Assembly: GCA_002299975.1 (NCBI GenBank)
Contig: DBOT01000005.1
Coordinates: forward strand, 1-6,767
Direction: 5' to 3'
Length of the DNA stretch: 6,767 bases
DNA from: Lactobacillaceae bacterium UBA639
GTDB taxonomy: Bacteria; Bacillota; Bacilli; Lactobacillales; Lactobacillaceae
Position numbers and translations under genes: made by a program. Below, one piece after another: positions 5,005 to 6,767 of this stretch (the first letter of the stretch is position 1; every line of letters starts with the position of its first letter). The notes beneath the pieces were generated by a model, which saw nothing but the letters and a program-made list of their open reading frames with translations, made no database searches and was not told where the DNA came from.

Positions 5005-6767
5005 ATGTGTGGAATTGTAGGAGTTACAGGGACTGATAAGACCCTGTCAATCTTGATTGATGGTTTGAAGAAGCTGGAATATCGTGGCTATGACTCCGCT
5101 GGGGTTTACGTTAATGATAATGCTGGTAACGACTACCTGGTTAAGCGTCCCGGCCGGATCAGTAACCTGGAAGCGGCCTTGACGGATGACGTTCACGGCC
5201 TTTCCGGAATTGGTCACACCCGTTGGGCAACCCACGGTGAGCCAAACGAAGCTAATGCTCACCCACAATACTCCCAGGATAACCGCTTCTACCTGGTTCA
5301 CAATGGGGTTATTGAAAACTACGCTCAACTGAAGAAGGAATACCTCTCCGGCGTTCATTTCACCAGCCAGACCGACACGGAAGTTATCGTTCAGCTGGTT
5401 GACAAGTTCGTTGTGGATAACCACATGGATACTGAAGCAGCTATGCTCAAAGTGCTGCGTCTGATCAGCCCAGACTCCTCATACGCCTTCGTAATGATTG
5501 ACCGTGAAGATCCAGAGACATTGTACGTTGCCAAGAACAAGAGTCCATTGCTGGTCGGCTTGGGTGACGGCTACAACATGGTTGGTTCAGATGCCATGTC
5601 CATGATTAAGGAGACCAACAAGTTCATGGAAATCGACGACCACGAGCTGGTTATCGTTAAGCCGGACCACGTATTAATCAAGGACTTCGATGGCAACGAG
5701 AAGCACCGTGACAGCTTTACGGTTGATATGGATGCCAGTGCAGCTGACAAAGGTGCTTACCCATTCTACATGCTGAAGGAAATTGACGAACAACCAGCCG
5801 TAATGCGGAAGCTGGTTCAAGAATACTTTGGTGACAAGGATGATCCACAGATCGACGAAAACCTGATCAAGGCAATGGCCGATTCTGACCACATTTACAT
5901 TGTCGGTGCCGGAACGAGTTACCATGCCGGTTTAGTTGGTGCCCGGATCTTTGAACGGCTGTGTGGAATTCCAACGAGTGTTCACATCTCATCTGAATTT
6001 GCTTATGAACAACCACTGCTTTCCAAGAAGCCATTCTTCATCTTCCTGAGTCAGAGTGGTGAAACGGCCGACAGTCGTCAGGTCCTGGTCAACGTCAACG
6101 CCCACAAGTGGCCTAGCCTGACCATCACCAACGTGGATAAGTCCACCCTGTCACGGGAAGCAACCTTCACGGAACTGCTCTACGCTGGTCCGGAAATTGC
6201 CGTTGCTTCAACGAAGGCTTACACGGCGCAGATCGCGGTCGAGGCTATCCTGGCTAAGGCCTTGGGTGAATACCTGGGCAAGGATGCTGCTAAGCAGTTT
6301 GATGTTAAGCACCAGCTTGGCCTGGTTGCCAACGGGATGCAGTCCATCACCGACAGCAAGAAGAAGATCGAAGAGGTTGCTGCTCGTTACCTGTCCAAGC
6401 CACGGAACGCCTTCTACATTGGCCGGGGCCTTGATTGGTCCGTTTCCCTGGAAGCAGCCTTGAAGCTGAAGGAAATTTCCTATGTTCAGGCAGAAGGTTT
6501 TGCCTCTGGTGAATTGAAGCACGGGACGATTGCCCTGATCGAAAAGGGGACGCCAGTTCTTGGGATTATCACTCAGGACCGGACAGCTGGTCTGACCCGG
6601 AGTAACTTGGATGAAACGCGGGCGCGTGGTGCCAACACGATCACCATTGTTTCCCGGCACCTGGCTCAAGAGGATGACACGATTGTCCTGCCAGATGTTG
6701 ATGAATGCCTGACGCCACTGCTGAGTGTGGTTCCAGCCCAACTCTTGGCTTACTACACTAGTCTTGG
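5005..6767 (+). CDS. glmS: Glutamine-fructose-6-phosphate aminotransferase GlmS, 3'-truncated
   Basis: Makes glucosamine-6-phosphate from fructose-6-phosphate and glutamine, the committed entry to amino-sugar and wall synthesis; its product is the GlmM substrate. 587 codons are present and the frame is open at the window end; about 20 C-terminal residues are missing, including the expected catalytic Lys near the terminus. The start ATG follows AAAGGA (4988-4993) by 11 nt and gives MCGIVG, with Cys2 the N-terminal nucleophile after Met removal. Glutaminase domain, about 2-240: HTRWATHG at 71-78, HNGVIENY at 99-106, TDTE at 123-126. Isomerase domain with two SIS modules, about 289-420 and 460 onward: GTSYHAG 303-309, SQSGETADS 349-357, STKAYT 402-407, GRGLDW 473-478, KLKE with Glu490, ELKHG with His506. 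It has its own promoter and a putative NagR operator; no glmS ribozyme is seen upstream. Confidence 0.97.
   Translation, partial: MCGIVGVTGTDKTLSILIDGLKKLEYRGYDSAGVYVNDNAGNDYLVKRPGRISNLEAALTDDVHGLSGIGHTRWATHGEPNEANAHPQYSQDNRFYLVHNGVIENYAQLKKEYLSGVHFTSQTDTEVIVQLVDKFVVDNHMDTEAAMLKVLRLISPDSSYAFVMIDREDPETLYVAKNKSPLLVGLGDGYNMVGSDAMSMIKETNKFMEIDDHELVIVKPDHVLIKDFDGNEKHRDSFTVDMDASAADKGAYPFYMLKEIDEQPAVMRKLVQEYFGDKDDPQIDENLIKAMADSDHIYIVGAGTSYHAGLVGARIFERLCGIPTSVHISSEFAYEQPLLSKKPFFIFLSQSGETADSRQVLVNVNAHKWPSLTITNVDKSTLSREATFTELLYAGPEIAVASTKAYTAQIAVEAILAKALGEYLGKDAAKQFDVKHQLGLVANGMQSITDSKKKIEEVAARYLSKPRNAFYIGRGLDWSVSLEAALKLKEISYVQAEGFASGELKHGTIALIEKGTPVLGIITQDRTAGLTRSNLDETRARGANTITIVSRHLAQEDDTIVLPDVDECLTPLLSVVPAQLLAYYTSL

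Noticed and set aside
6208..6741. 177-codon minus-strand open frame within glmS
   Set aside because: Antisense shadow of the second SIS module of glmS; no family features in the translation.

Overview
The window looks like a chromosomal housekeeping segment of a lactic acid bacterium, most likely a Limosilactobacillus or related lactobacillus of moderate GC content. That placement is an inference. It rests on the cdaA-cdaR-glmM order typical of Firmicutes, low-GC Gram-positive style Shine-Dalgarno sites (GGAGG, AAGGAG), heavy use of CGG for Arg, CTG for Leu and AAG for Lys, and protein sequences that read as lactobacillar. No mobile element, CRISPR array, tRNA or rRNA is visible.

Layout: (1) 1-810, the 3' part of a ribokinase gene (rbsK) running rightward. 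(2) 813-853, a near-perfect 20-bp inverted repeat that can terminate the two convergent genes either side of it. (3) 845-1510 on the minus strand, a six-helix membrane protein of the DUF1361 type, function unknown. (4) A divergent promoter region of about 115 bp, then a rightward operon: cdaA (diadenylate cyclase, c-di-AMP synthesis), cdaR (membrane-anchored YbbR-domain regulator with a long Ser-rich C-terminal tail) and glmM (phosphoglucosamine mutase), ending at a rho-independent terminator at 4746-4786. (5) A 273-bp AT-rich gap carrying a separate promoter (TTGACA, 17 bp, TACCAT) and an operator-like palindrome resembling NagR/GntR-type amino-sugar operators. (6) 5005 to the window end, glmS (glucosamine-6-phosphate synthase), lacking only about the last 20 residues.

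How the genes work together: GlmS makes glucosamine-6-phosphate and GlmM converts it to glucosamine-1-phosphate, the route to UDP-GlcNAc and peptidoglycan. CdaA makes c-di-AMP, which governs osmotic and potassium balance and wall integrity. CdaR modulates CdaA, and in other Firmicutes GlmM binds and restrains CdaA. Turgor signalling and wall-precursor supply are thus encoded side by side. glmS has its own terminator-separated promoter, and the sequence suggests control by an amino-sugar repressor rather than by the glmS ribozyme used in Bacillus.

No clearly undescribed system was found. The most informative non-coding signal is the putative NagR-type operator upstream of glmS, with a possible second half-site 92 bp upstream of it. 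The Ser-rich CdaR tail and the divergent DUF1361 gene are the most unusual protein-level points.
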